Part shown: one piece after another, positions 52,663 through 59,277 of the stretch | Position numbering within the stretch: the first letter of the stretch is position 1 | How the letters are laid out: every line of letters starts with the position of its first letter | Assembly: GCA_017462565.1 (NCBI GenBank) | Contig: JAFTQW010000004.1 | Span: 99,395 to 163,394 of the forward strand | DNA from: Ruminococcus sp. | GTDB lineage: Bacteria > Bacillota > Clostridia > Oscillospirales > Ruminococcaceae | Reading direction: 5' to 3' | DNA length: 64,000 bases | Notes under the pieces: generated by a model | Told to the model about the DNA's origin: nothing | Database searches by the model: none | Seen by the model: only the letters and a program-made list of their open reading frames with translations | Made by a program: the position numbers and the translations under genes

Positions 52663-53524
52663 CTTTTCCATTTCCAGAACGTGGCGGATAGCCTGCATTG
52701 ATTTTTACAAGTGGATAATAAATTCACGAATGATAGTTGTTGCGGCAATGATAGTTTTCGTGTGGAGCTTTGCGGTAACTCCTCTCATGGAAATAAGCCG
52801 TGAGATGAACAGTCCGCTGAATTTTATCGAGCCATTTATAGCAGTTTTAAATTCAAGAGTGTTATGTCTTGTAACGCCGGCTGTGTATATTTTTCTTATA
52901 TCTGACTATCCGCATCTTGACAGAAACAGCCTGTTTGTCCTGCACCGTGTCAACAAAAGGGAATGGGTACTCGGACAGTTTATCTTTTTCGCACTCTCAG
53001 CTTTTGCATTTACTGCGATAATTCTTATAGCGTCGCTGATACCAAACTGCATGAACGCTTTTGCCGCAAACGGCTGGAGTCTGGTAGTTACAAAATACGG
53101 CGTTTACAATCCTGAAAGAGCCCATTCTTTTGCCGCATCTCTCATAAAAGAGGAATTATACAACCAGATCGCTCCGTATCAGGCGGCAGTAACGTCTTTT
53201 TTCCTTGATTTCCTGTATATGCTGACTCTTGCAATGATATTACTGCTGTTTCATGTACTCAATCTGCGGAAAATCGGTGTGCCTGTATCTATCAGCATTA
53301 TTGCGGTGGGAAGCGCACTGGGAATACTTGGCTCATCGGGAATGTGGTTCTTTCCAATGGCGCATACCATGATACATCTTCACTTCACCAAACATCTGAA
53401 AGAGCCGATAATGGAGTTGAAAGCTTCATTTATATATTTCGGAGTATTTATTCTTGTCCTGCTTATATTAAGTCTGATAAGGGTAAAACACACGAATTTC
53501 CTGAATATTGACGATAATGAATAG
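52652..53524 (+). CDS. ABC-2-type permease 2
   Basis: A 290-aa membrane protein starting MDSNFSISRTWRIACIDFYK; helices at about 29-50, 70-100, 110-135, 180-205, 210-235 and 260-280. No signature motif beyond hydrophobic spacing. It overlaps permease 1 upstream and ends ten bases before the ATPase start. A role in export or immunity is inferred from the operon. Confidence 0.82.
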   Translation: MDSNFSISRTWRIACIDFYKWIINSRMIVVAAMIVFVWSFAVTPLMEISREMNSPLNFIEPFIAVLNSRVLCLVTPAVYIFLISDYPHLDRNSLFVLHRVNKREWVLGQFIFFALSAFAFTAIILIASLIPNCMNAFAANGWSLVVTKYGVYNPERAHSFAASLIKEELYNQIAPYQAAVTSFFLDFLYMLTLAMILLLFHVLNLRKIGVPVSISIIAVGSALGILGSSGMWFFPMAHTMIHLHFTKHLKEPIMELKASFIYFGVFILVLLILSLIRVKHTNFLNIDDNE

Positions 53525-53534
53525 GGAGGCAGGC

Positions 53535-54173
53535 ATGGATAATATTATTGAAATCAAAAACCTCAGTCTTACCATTAAGAAAACTGAGATCCTGAAAAAG
53601 ATAAATATTTCATTTGAGAAAGGAAAGATACACGGTCTTATCGGCAGAAACGGCAGCGGAAAAACCATGCTGATGAAGTGCATCTGCGGATTCATCAAAC
53701 CTACAGAGGGCGAGATAATCGTCAACGGAAAGCGTATCAGAAAAGACTGCGATTTTCCCGATTCAGTGGGAATTATAATCGAAACTCCCGGATTTATTCC
53801 ATATTACTCCGGCTACAAAAATCTCAAACTGCTTGCTGACCTGAATAAGAAAATCAGTAAAGAACAAATTAAATCTGCAATGAATCAGGTTGGTCTTGAC
53901 CCTGATCTGAAACTTCACGTGAAAAAATATTCCCTCGGCATGAGGCAGCGGCTGGGACTTGCTCAGGCTATTATGGAGAATCCGGATATCCTTATTCTCG
54001 ATGAGCCTATGAATGGGCTTGACAATGACGGCGTTAATGATATGCGAAAGTATCTGCTGAATCTGAAAGAACAGGGCAAGACTATTATCATCGCTTCTCA
54101 TTCCACTGAGGATATTGAGATTCTTTGTGATACTGTTTGTGAGATGGATAAGGGTGTGTTGACCAAGATTTGA
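53535..54173 (+). CDS. ABC transporter ATP-binding protein
   Basis: A 212-aa ATPase. Walker A is GLIGRNGSGKTMLMK; Q-loop near IIETPGFIP; signature YSLGMRQRLGLAQ; Walker B DILILDEPMNGLDNDG; H-loop IIIASHSTED. I start at ATG 53535 with GGGAGG 9 nt upstream; an upstream frame of nine codons is not supported. Last gene of the exporter set, 120 bp from the right end of the element. Confidence 0.93.
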   Translation: MDNIIEIKNLSLTIKKTEILKKINISFEKGKIHGLIGRNGSGKTMLMKCICGFIKPTEGEIIVNGKRIRKDCDFPDSVGIIIETPGFIPYYSGYKNLKLLADLNKKISKEQIKSAMNQVGLDPDLKLHVKKYSLGMRQRLGLAQAIMENPDILILDEPMNGLDNDGVNDMRKYLLNLKEQGKTIIIASHSTEDIEILCDTVCEMDKGVLTKI

Positions 54174-54188
54174 TGATAGTATAATTTC

Positions 54189-54275
54189 AGAACCTGTCCA
54201 CATAGAAATTCCGCACGTCTTTTTGGCAAGGTTATGCTCGAAAATCCGCACAGAATTTCTATGTGGACAAGTTCT
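54189..54275. repeat. 87-bp MITE-like palindrome (copy B)
   Basis: AGAACCTGTCCACATAGAAAT at one end and, reverse complemented, AGAACTTGTCCACATAGAAA at the other; 22 of 23 terminal positions pair. Internally TTATGCTCGAAAATC is the reverse of GATTTTCGAGCATAA in the element at 6826-6987. It follows the last exporter gene and may also act as terminator. Confidence 0.65.
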
Positions 54276-54343
54276 TAAGGTAAAGTCGTTAATCTAATCT
54301 GACAAAATTAATACTATATTTTTCCACTAACGTTACTCTACCC

Positions 54344-54395
54344 TTAGGTTCTCGCGCCGCAAGGTGTGCAGGTTCGATTCCTGTCACCCGCACCA
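54344..54395 (+). pseudogene. tRNA-Leu(UAG) 3' half (attR)
   Basis: TTAGGTTCTCG completes the anticodon loop and stem of the 5' half at 41530; then variable arm CGCCGCAAGGTGT, T arm GCAGG-TTCGATT-CCTGT, CACCCGC, A, CCA. Without the 5' half it cannot make a tRNA. The excised form would restore one intact gene. Confidence 0.92.
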
Positions 54396-54427
54396 TATTG
54401 GTGATACTAAATAGCTGTACACCGCTT

Positions 54428-54455
54428 AAAGCCTGTATCTACGGGCTTTATTTGC
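54428..54455 (+). terminator. Terminator of the former tRNA-Leu gene
   Basis: AAAGCCTGTA / TACGGGCTTT with TATTT tail, 33 bp beyond the tRNA 3' end. Confidence 0.7.
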
Positions 54456-54559
54456 ATTTTAGGGACGAAAATTTCAAGGTCAAAACCGTGGCTGTTTTTT
54501 GCTCCGTTTTACAAGAAAAAGGGATTCGAACCGATGCATAGGAATATTTAGGAAAATTT

Positions 54560-54603
54560 AAAGGCAGATTTGAGAAGAATAATCTTAAATCTGCCTTTTT
54601 TAA
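54560..54603. terminator. Terminator-like hairpin
   Basis: AAAGGCAGATTT / AAATCTGCCTTT with T-run. The stretch 54396-54766 otherwise holds no gene. A GGATTCGAACC T-arm-like string at about 54520 lies in reverse orientation without a tRNA around it. Confidence 0.8.
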
Positions 54604-54766
54604 TATACAAAATAATATCCAAAGTTTAAAAAGCCGTTTTATCTAATATCACGAATTGAATTGATGTTAAACAAAGTGGTCTTTTTTTAGTTTCAGGGAA
54701 AGGACGTGGTCGTAACGTGGAAGTTATACTATTAAAGTGGACAGATCAAAATGATTGGAGGAAAAA

Positions 54767-55153
54767 ATGAGCGAGAAATTAATTATTAACGCGGATTTGC
54801 TCCGAAAGGAGTCAGAATTTAGAACCAAATCCTGCTTGGTAGAAAAAGCGATAGCAGTTTCTCATGGTGAGTTTGAGTATCTGAAAAGCCATCCGCTGCG
54901 TGACAACGATCTGATTACAGAGCATTCGGAAATGATGTTCTGCGACGGCGATGGCATTTATCATTGCCTGCTTATTTATGATAAGGAACATGGCGACGGT
55001 ATGTTGATCGAATCCGAGGGGGCATCTTACGCTCGATATGCTCAATATATTCCAAGAGCAATGGAAATTGTGGAGTCATGGACGATCCGCAGCCTGTGCT
55101 TGCAGGGACTAAAGGAACTATCCTCGCAATCGATGATATGGCTCAGGCGGTGA
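54767..55153 (+). CDS. DUF6329-like phage/plasmid protein, possibly truncated
   Basis: A 128-aa protein. The segment ITEHSEMMFCDGDGIYHCLL and IESEGASYARYAQYIPRA fit a small family common in Ruminococcus mobile DNA (DUF6329 by memory; unverified). The last 20 residues (RSLCLQGLKELSSQSMIW) look out of family and share DNA with the next frame, so a frameshift or gene fusion near 55080 is likely. GGAGG lies 5 nt before ATG 54767. Confidence 0.6.
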   Translation: MSEKLIINADLLRKESEFRTKSCLVEKAIAVSHGEFEYLKSHPLRDNDLITEHSEMMFCDGDGIYHCLLIYDKEHGDGMLIESEGASYARYAQYIPRAMEIVESWTIRSLCLQGLKELSSQSMIWLRR

Positions 55154-55335
55154 TGAAATGGGATAACAGCCGAAGTTTATCGCTCGTGCTTGACGTGGAT
55201 AAATTTCATGAACTCCAGTTGGAAAACAACGAAAAACTCGTAGGTCATGCCGTTGACGGAAACAAAAATCTCCGCAGTATCAACGACGTTGCAGAATTCA
55301 TAATGTGGCACGGAAAATATGGCGATGGAAAATGA
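55078..55335 (+). CDS. DUF4314-like protein, N-terminus possibly lost
   Basis: An 85-aa frame starting MDDPQPVLAGTKGTILAIDD and continuing with WDNSRSLSLVLDVDKF, which is the core of DUF4314 (an SH3-like small domain in phages and plasmids). The usual residues before MDDPQ (a GTR..L-type strand) are missing in this frame and replaced by the tail of the previous gene. No clear ribosome site. Probably a decayed or fused copy. Confidence 0.6.
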   Translation: MDDPQPVLAGTKGTILAIDDMAQAVMKWDNSRSLSLVLDVDKFHELQLENNEKLVGHAVDGNKNLRSINDVAEFIMWHGKYGDGK

Positions 55336-55618
55336 AATCAGGATTTTTGAAAGTGAGGAGTTTGGCAAGATAAGGACAGTCGTCAAAGACGGAGAGCCGT
55401 GGTTTGTGGGAAAAGACGCGGCAAAGATACTTGGCTATGCTAAGTCGAGAAATGCAATTGCTGCACACATTGATTATGAGGATAAAAAGGATGCCCTGAT
55501 TCAGGGCGACCTTGGAGAAACACAAAAAATGATCATTATTAATGAAAGTGGAATTTATTCATTAATAATGTCGAGCAAGCTTCCAAAGGCAAAGGAAGCT
55601 ATATCATCGGCAGATTAA
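55325..55618 (+). pseudogene. BRO-N domain antirepressor, truncated
   Basis: A 97-aa BRO-N domain: RIFESEEFGKIRTVVKDGEP, WFVGKDAAKILGYAKSRNAI and SGIYSLIMSSKLPKAKE. Phage antirepressors normally continue FKRWVTSEVLPSIR and a C-terminal domain. Here it breaks off after KAKEAISSAD. It fits a decayed prophage. Confidence 0.8.
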
Positions 55619-55621
55619 AAA

Positions 55622-55729
55622 AGGAGTGGATGGTCTGCTCCGCATCCGATACTGCAAAAGTTGTCGGAAATGTTTCCTGATATTGTGTTCGAGCATGAGT
55701 GGGCTGACGAGGATATTGGCATTAAATAG
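55622..55729 (+). pseudogene. YubB-like ferredoxin-fold phage protein, C-terminal fragment
   Basis: Translation on this frame reads GWSAPHPILQKLSEMFPDIV then FEHEWADEDIG, a well-known block of the YubB/DUF1281-type phage protein, with a stop at 55727. The N-terminal part is absent, apparently fused to the broken BRO gene. Confidence 0.65.
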
Positions 55730-55828
55730 TGATCTTTATCTTTTCGCCATTCTTAAACTCAAAAATGAGATTCCGAGGATTTACAAGAACTCGTTCAATG
55801 AGAGAGTTCCAGGTCATAGAATCGAATG
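55722..55828 (-). pseudogene. Serine recombinase, last 34 residues, cut off by inversion
   Basis: Minus-strand frame from 55828: FDSMTWNSLIERVLVNPRNL, IFEFKNGEKIKITI, stop at 55722. This matches the C-terminal end of large serine recombinases (W..LIE.V.V......F..G.E). It joins in frame to the coiled-coil body at 57774-58107 (...FDVKL-P) if the segment 55829-58107 is inverted back. Confidence 0.75.
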
Positions 55829-56041
55829 GCAAAACCAGTACGCTTTCCGAATCGCTTCTTCAACAAGCTTGTACGGAATATTTGCGGTATATAGCCTTTT
55901 AATGCAGATATACGCTTTTTCCCTGTCCGTAAGCGAAGTATCGCTGAACGCTTCAAAAATGGTCAGGATATTTCTGAAATCCGGATTGATATTATAGCTC
56001 TGTCCGCTGATTTCAAGAGCTGTAGGGAGCTGTCCTATCAT
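55829..56041 (-). pseudogene. Phage Gp15-family protein, N-terminal half, cut off by inversion
   Basis: 71 codons starting MIGQLPTALEISGQSYNINP, then FRNILTIFEAFSDTSLTDRE and KAYWFC. This is the start of Gp15-type phage structural/assembly proteins. The C-terminal half is on the opposite strand at 58108-58452. The present reading frame continues 11 bases into recombinase DNA before a stop. Joining 55829 to 58108 restores 185 aa in frame. Confidence 0.82.
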
Positions 56042-56147
56042 GTTATCAGCTGAGCGATGAGCGCACGCTTTTCGTCAGGTGCGATGTGTTTTTTGGTATG
56101 CAGTTTATAATTAAATTGTATGTGATTGCTAACTTTTCTGAAGACAG

Positions 56148-56726
56148 TTAGCGAAGAAAGACAGTAATATCCCAATCGCAAGCTGACATATTGTAAATCA
56201 ATTTTCCCATTTCGTCAGGTGTTATCGGTATATCTTCAACGATCCATTTCTTCACCATATGGTAAGTTCCGTTTGCTAAGAATGTCGTCATGAGGTCGTG
56301 CTTTATCTGATCTTTTTCATCAGGAAAAGTTTTATTGTAGATCATCTGGACATGAGCAGCTCCGATCAGTAAAGATGCAAACTCATAATCCGTATCACTA
56401 TTGGAGAAAATAAGTTTCACAAAATTTTCGTTTTCCTTTAGATAACTGCAAAAAGCAGCTGCTCTTTTATCAAGAGTCCAGTTGCTTTTTTTGATCTCTC
56501 TTTCAAATATCTGATTGAGGTCTTCTATCATGTCGAGTTCCATTTCTTTTAATACGTCAAACTGACTTCCGTAGTGATTGTAAAAGGTCGAACGGTTTAT
56601 TCCTGCGGCCGTACACAATTCGCTTACGGAAATTTTTTTAATGCTTTTTTTCGCCAGCATTTCGATCAGGCTTTCCTTCAAAAGCCGCTTCGTCAGCATA
56701 ATTCTCTGATTTTCTTTTTTATCCAT
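56148..56726 (-). CDS. TetR/AcrR-family repressor (TetR_C_7-like)
   Basis: A 192-aa regulator. HTH: LIEMLAKKSIKKISVSELCT, AAGINRSTFYNHYGSQFDVL. The C-terminal ligand domain (YKE..F-like ENFVKLIFSN...; HMVKKWI near the end) resembles the dihydroxyacetone-kinase regulator-type TetR_C_7 group. Divergent from the DUF308 gene with a 26-bp palindrome between, a likely operator for both. It lies inside the 2.28-kb inverted segment. Confidence 0.88.
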   Translation of the reverse strand: MDKKENQRIMLTKRLLKESLIEMLAKKSIKKISVSELCTAAGINRSTFYNHYGSQFDVLKEMELDMIEDLNQIFEREIKKSNWTLDKRAAAFCSYLKENENFVKLIFSNSDTDYEFASLLIGAAHVQMIYNKTFPDEKDQIKHDLMTTFLANGTYHMVKKWIVEDIPITPDEMGKLIYNMSACDWDITVFLR

Positions 56727-56823
56727 TGTGCATCCTCCTAAAATTTATCTTCAAAATCCGACAAAATAGTTGTTAGTGTATATTTAACATCAACTTGAAA
56801 TCATCTGTTTGTTGCAAATTCTA

Positions 56824-56849
56824 CATATGTATATTATAATATATGTATG
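56824..56849. promoter_or_regulatory. 26-bp palindromic operator
   Basis: CATATGTATATTA / TAATATATGTATG is nearly symmetric about 56836/56837. On the minus strand a TTGACA (at 56857-56862) with TATAAT inside the palindrome gives the TetR gene's promoter, so self-repression is likely. Confidence 0.7.
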
Positions 56850-56887
56850 ACATGTTTGTCAAGAAAAAATAATTTGGAGGAGTATTT

Positions 56888-57433
56888 ATGAAAACAACAT
56901 CTAAAATCAGCAGTATTATTATGTCTTTGTGCGAACTGATAGTCGGCATTCTTTTGCTGGTCGATCCGGTAGGATTCACAACGGGTATTATAACGTTTCT
57001 GGGTATTGTTCTTGTCATTGTGGGAATCGCCGGAGCGGTCCAGTATTTTAGAACATCACCTGAAAAAGCTGCTGTCGAGCAGGGTCTGACCAGAGGCCTC
57101 ATCGAGGTTCTGGTAGGTATTTTCTTTATCACAAAAAACGAATGGTTTATCGTAACTTTTCCTCTGCTGACCGTTGTTTACGGAATAGGCACTTTGATAA
57201 TGGGAATAACCAAAATTCAGTGGACGGTGGATATGATACGTCTTAAAGCAAAGAAATGGTTCTGGGCAGCTATCAGCGCAGTGCTTACTATTATTTGCGC
57301 TGTCATCATCTTGTGCAATCCGTTCAGCAGTGCCTCTGCTTTGTGGATATTTATTGCAGTAGCGCTTATAGTTGAAGCTGTGGTCGATGTAGTGGTTACT
57401 ATCTTTGCAAAAACGGAGGACATCACAAAATGA
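56888..57433 (+). CDS. DUF308/HdeD-family membrane protein
   Basis: A 181-aa protein with six helices in three similar pairs (LCELIVGILLLVDPVGFTTG, ...VLVGIFFITKN..., ...LTIICAVIILCNPFSS...), the pattern of HdeD, linked to acid and stress resistance in enterobacteria. TTTGGAGGAG ribosome site. Likely regulated by the divergent TetR protein. Its stop codon overlaps the ATG of a truncated GH3 gene by four bases. Confidence 0.87.
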   Translation: MKTTSKISSIIMSLCELIVGILLLVDPVGFTTGIITFLGIVLVIVGIAGAVQYFRTSPEKAAVEQGLTRGLIEVLVGIFFITKNEWFIVTFPLLTVVYGIGTLIMGITKIQWTVDMIRLKAKKWFWAAISAVLTIICAVIILCNPFSSASALWIFIAVALIVEAVVDVVVTIFAKTEDITK

Positions 57434-57777
57434 TAAATCTGAAAGGTATGCCATTCTGTCTGTCCGATGAAGATTGTGAATGGGTCATGGATACTATTGC
57501 AAATATGAGCGACGAAGAAAAGATAGGACAGCTGTTTTTCGGAATTTCTGCTTCGTATGATGAAAAATATCTGACAGAACTGTCTTCAAAGTATCATCTT
57601 GGCGGATGCAGATATAATACTGCTCCGGGTGCGGTTATCAGAAAGCATAACGATATTTTGCAGCGTTCGTCAAAAATTCCGCTGTTTATCGCCACAAATA
57701 CGGAGTCAGGCGGGAACAATGCCTGCAGCGACGCATATCATGCAACAATTATGCGTTATGAGATGTGTTTTAGATAA
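57430..57777 (+). pseudogene. Glycoside hydrolase family 3, N-terminal fragment
   Basis: The 115-aa frame starts MINLKGMPFCLSDEDCEWVM; MSDEEKIGQLFF and LGGCRYN, IPLFIATNTESGGN are GH3 (beta-N-acetylhexosaminidase-like) blocks near the enzyme's N-terminus. A complete enzyme is over 500 aa, and the catalytic Asp and remaining barrel are missing. Homology ends near 57737, where unrelated sequence begins. ATGA overlap with the DUF308 gene suggests they once formed an operon. Confidence 0.8.
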
Positions 57778-58107
57778 ACGAGGAGGCGAAAAAGGACAGA
57801 TATGTTTCTGCTTGTAAAGCGCAAATGGACGAAGCGGATGCTCTCGAAAAAATACGACATAAGCACGAGAAGACAGAAACGGCTCTAGCGAAAGATATGG
57901 CTAAAATCCAAGCCCTCGTGCGAGAAAACGCCTACATTTCCCAGGATCAGCAGGTTTACCGCCAGCGATTTGAAGAGATGTCGAAGCACATAGAACAGCA
58001 GAAAATCCACATAGCTGAGTTTCAAGAGCAGGAGCTTCGGCTTGTAGGTGTTCGCGAGAAACTATCCCGCTTCATTGAGGCACTCGAATCTTTTGATGTG
58101 AAGCTGC
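57774..58107 (+). pseudogene. Serine recombinase, coiled-coil body fragment
   Basis: Open frame from 57774, with INEEAKKDRYVSACKAQMDE, then a heptad-rich stretch up to EKLSRFIEALESFDVKL, the pre-C-terminal region of large serine recombinases. The resolvase domain is missing (lost by a deletion at the GH3 junction). At 58107 the frame leaves homology. Undoing the inversion continues it as P-FDSMTW on the minus strand at 55828-55722. Confidence 0.7.
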
Positions 58108-58452
58108 GACGGAGGCGATATGCCTAAAACCAAGCCTGACGAGGTCCGCACTATCGACTGGAGACATGATGAACAGATCATTTTTCCTGCTGTCAGCAAA
58201 ACAATGGGTATAGCCGACGTCCGAAGCTTGCCGTATCTTCACTGGTGGAGTTTTCTCGGCTGCTTCGGCGAGATCGGCGAGGGACTTTTTTCAACGGTAC
58301 TCAGTATCCGCCGTAAAAAATCCAAAGGCAAAAAGCTTGAAAAATATGAACAGGAATTCTTTAAGCAAAATAAGGATCTTGTCGTTCTGCGAACTGCTGA
58401 GGAACAGGCTGCTATTGACGAAACTGAGGAATTCCTTAAAACCATAATTTGA
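58108..58452 (+). pseudogene. Phage Gp15-family protein, C-terminal half
   Basis: Frame DGGDMPKTKPDEVRTIDWRH, then LPYLHWWSFLGCFGEIGEGL, FSTVLSIRRKKSKGKKLEKY and EQEFFKQNKDLVVL; the LHWW..F and IR.KK..GKKLEK blocks are typical of the Gp15 C-terminal half. An internal ATG at 58120 follows GGAGGCGAT, so a 110-aa product is possible. Its N-terminal half is on the minus strand at 55829-56041. Confidence 0.82.
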
Positions 58453-58477
58453 CAAGAATTTTTGTTTATGATATAAT
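58449..58477 (+). promoter_or_regulatory. Toxin promoter
   Basis: TTGACA (58449-58454), 17-bp spacer, TATAAT (58472-58477). Confidence 0.85.
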
Positions 58478-58567
58478 AAAAACAGGGCAGCAATGTACAT
58501 AATGCGCAAAGCTGCCCCGGGTGCTGCATAACGGTAGGCGGTTCTCCCGAAAGGGAGGTGATAGGCT

Positions 58568-58663
58568 ATGACATTTTCGGATTTAATAGAATTCGTTATA
58601 ATGCTCACAGGCGTTATCACTCTTGTTTACAAGGTCACTAAAGACCATTCCGACAAGAAATAA
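58568..58663 (+). CDS. Type I toxin, holin-like membrane peptide
   Basis: A 31-aa peptide: MTFSDLIEFVIMLTGVITLV, then YKVTKDHSDKK. One helix and a charged tail, as in TxpA/BsrG-type and putative holin-like toxins. The ribosome site GGGAGGTG is folded in CTCCC-GAAA-GGGAG. The 5' GCGGTTCTCCC (58538-58548) pairs with GGGAGAACCGC (58736-58746), an end-to-end pairing typical of stable, translationally silent type I toxin mRNAs. An antisense RNA gene overlaps the 3' end. Too short for usual ORF detection. Confidence 0.8.
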   Translation: MTFSDLIEFVIMLTGVITLVYKVTKDHSDKK

Positions 58664-58671
58664 TTTCTTTA

Positions 58672-58765
58672 CATAAAAAGAAATAACCGCCCCACTCTAC
58701 CAAAGTCGGCGGTTAGTTCTTTAACCAAAAACTGTGGGAGAACCGCTTATCGCAGTACCCTTTCT
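58672..58765 (-). ncRNA. Antisense antitoxin RNA (RatA-like)
   Basis: The minus strand has TTGACA (58794-58799), 16-bp spacer, TATAAT (58772-58777), giving a start near 58765. The transcript carries GGGAGAACCGC's complement and ends in the hairpin AACCGCC/GGCGGTT (58684-58712) followed by ATTTCTTTTT. It overlaps the toxin mRNA 3' region by about 90 nt. Start and end are predicted from promoter and terminator only. Confidence 0.75.
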
Positions 58766-58877
58766 ATATGTATTATATCATAATTTAAGAAAATGTCAAG
58801 CGCTTTGAGAAAATTCAGGGCGCTTTTATTGAAAAAATTTCAAAAACCTCTTGACTTTTTGAATTCCATAATGTATA

Positions 58878-59057
58878 ATGCATTTATTAGTATTCAAAAG
58901 CCAGTTGAGCAATCAGGCACAGAGTGCAAACCTTATTGCAACTCTGAGACCTACTCCGATTCCGGCTTATATTACTTGTTCGCCTTATCAGGCAGCAGGT
59001 TATTATAACGGTTTCGGCAATAGCTTTAATAATGGCTGCAGCGGCTGTAACTGTTAA
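58878..59057 (+). pseudogene. Cys-rich phage-like small ORF, N-terminus lost
   Basis: The frame reads FKSQLSNQAQSANLIATLRP, TPIPAYITCSPYQAAGYYNG and NNGCSGCNC, resembling short phage proteins with a Pro-rich centre and Cys-rich tail. Its only ATG (58878) overlaps the -10 TATAAT (58874-58879) of a TTGACT-17-TATAAT promoter and has no ribosome site, so the true start was probably lost. Treated as a remnant. Confidence 0.5.
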
Positions 59058-59206
59058 TCTTTCCGCTTTAGCGTGATAACACAATTGGGGCGGATTTGTA
59101 TCCGTCCCGATATTTTACAAAATGTAATTTTGCCTTAAATTTTATAAGTTTAATTAAAGGAGATCGTTGTTTGAATAAAAATAACAGACCTGAGATAGCA
59201 GCGTAA

Positions 59207-59246
59207 ACGGGAGGTTTGCGAATACTATCTAACACAAACCTCCCGT
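59207..59246 (+). terminator. Hairpin before the GNAT gene
   Basis: ACGGGAGGTTTG / CAAACCTCCCGT, a 12-bp stem with a 16-nt loop; weak T-tail. The stretch 59058-59206 has only a short LNKNNRPEIAA-like frame. Confidence 0.65.
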
Positions 59247-59277
59247 GTTGTGTCAACAACTTTCAGGAGGAAAAACA

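Larger units (their letters stand above)
41563..54345. mobile_element. 12.8-kb integrative element inserted in tRNA-Leu(UAG)
   Basis: Bounded by a 2-bp TT duplication inside the two tRNA halves. Contents in order: tRNA-Leu(UAG), a membrane protein, a large serine recombinase, a 60-aa protein, an RHH protein, a RepA-like ATPase, a zinc-ribbon protein, the agr-type module, a secreted protein, a lipoprotein, an ABC exporter and a MITE-like palindrome. The joined ends (reconstructed attP) have 19-bp arms around TT that match as an inverted repeat at 11 of 19 positions (outer CACT...AGTG). No relaxase or type IV secretion gene is present, so it is not self-conjugative. Confidence 0.88.

Noticed and set aside
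41563-54345. Considered as a conjugative element (ICE)
   Set aside because: No relaxase, coupling protein or type IV secretion genes in the interval.
54510-54535. T-arm-like GGATTCGAACC, thought to be another tRNA or a third tRNA-Leu relic
   Set aside because: Reverse orientation, stem bases do not pair, and no acceptor or anticodon arm lies near it.
58120-58452. Considered as a complete stand-alone gene starting at ATG 58120
   Set aside because: The matching N-terminal half exists on the other strand and joins in frame through the inversion, so it is better read as half of a split gene, although translation from 58120 remains possible.
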